Of a stretch of 7,206 nucleotides of DNA, positions 6,998 to 7,206 are shown one piece after another. The position numbers were made by a program, and so were the translations under genes. Within the stretch, counting starts at the first letter, position 1; each line of letters begins with the position of its first letter. Under the pieces are notes generated by a model. The model worked only from the letters and a program-made list of their open reading frames with translations, had not been told where the DNA came from and ran no database searches. This DNA comes from Woeseiaceae bacterium. GTDB lineage: Bacteria; Pseudomonadota; Gammaproteobacteria; Steroidobacterales; Woeseiaceae. The DNA lies in NCBI GenBank assembly GCA_002715745.1, contig PBAE01000015.1, positions 52,733 to 59,938 on the forward strand, written 5' to 3'.

Positions 6998-7206
6998 ATG
7001 AAAGAAACAAAAACAAACTTTCTAAGACTAGCTATAGATTCAAAAGTACTTCAATTTGGTGAGTTCACACTAAAGTCTGGCAGAAAAAGTCCTTATTTTT
7101 TCAATGCGGGTTTATTCAATACAGGTAGAGCAATAGCACAACTCGGTCGCCATTATGCTGATACCATCGTATCATCAAACATAGAATTTGATATGCTCTT
7201 TGGACC
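6998..7206 (+). CDS. pyrE: PyrE, orotate phosphoribosyltransferase (5' part, 69 codons visible)
   Basis: PyrE joins orotate to phosphoribosyl pyrophosphate to give OMP, the fifth step of pyrimidine synthesis, in the cytoplasm. The visible N-terminus reads [20 protein letters not shown], then [37 protein letters not shown], and runs to FDMLFGP at the window edge. It aligns without gaps from the start codon with E. coli PyrE ([28 protein letters not shown] is nearly identical there, quoted only for the shared [16 protein letters not shown] core). The catalytic loop and the PRPP-binding motif lie beyond the right edge, so whether the gene is complete cannot be judged. It is divergent from the exonuclease/Crc-family gene, an arrangement also known from Pseudomonas. 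In E. coli pyrE is controlled by attenuation in a long rph leader; the short upstream region here leaves no room for that. Confidence 0.97.
   Translation, partial: MKETKTNFLRLAIDSKVLQFGEFTLKSGRKSPYFFNAGLFNTGRAIAQLGRHYADTIVSSNIEFDMLFG

Overview
The window is an ordinary, tightly packed piece of an AT-rich (roughly one-third G+C by eye) gammaproteobacterial chromosome. The gene order hslU, DUF971, ubiE, ubiJ, ubiB is a classic gammaproteobacterial arrangement. Low G+C, near-zero intergenic spacing and frequent UUG starts suggest a streamlined, possibly marine lineage such as SAR86 or a relative. That placement is inference, since there is no rRNA or other marker gene here.

Bases 1-4563 hold a run of plus-strand genes that looks like one transcription unit: the 3' part of hslU (protease ATPase), a small DUF971 protein, three aerobic ubiquinone genes (ubiE methyltransferase, ubiJ lipid-binding scaffold, ubiB atypical kinase/ATPase) and trmB (tRNA m7G46 methyltransferase). 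Gaps are 17, 17, -1, 9 and 0 bases. The ubiB stop codon directly abuts the in-frame UUG start of trmB.

Bases 4564-4806 contain no intact gene. On the minus strand there is a protein-like stretch broken by a stop codon and two apparent frame changes, a possible decayed gene I cannot identify.

Bases 4807-6882 carry two minus-strand genes: an AmpG-like MFS permease and, upstream of it, an exonuclease III/Crc-family enzyme that keeps the nuclease catalytic residues. A 115-base divergent intergenic region separates the latter from pyrE (orotate phosphoribosyltransferase), which runs off the right edge. It holds one good -10 box for each direction. The pyrE box sits so close to its ATG that the mRNA may be almost leaderless.

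I see no mobile element, CRISPR array, RNA gene, or defence or secretion system, and I do not think the window contains an undescribed system. The most notable points are the Crc-type gene with an intact nuclease site in the Crc/pyrE context, the ubiB-trmB junction, and the broken minus-strand remnant.
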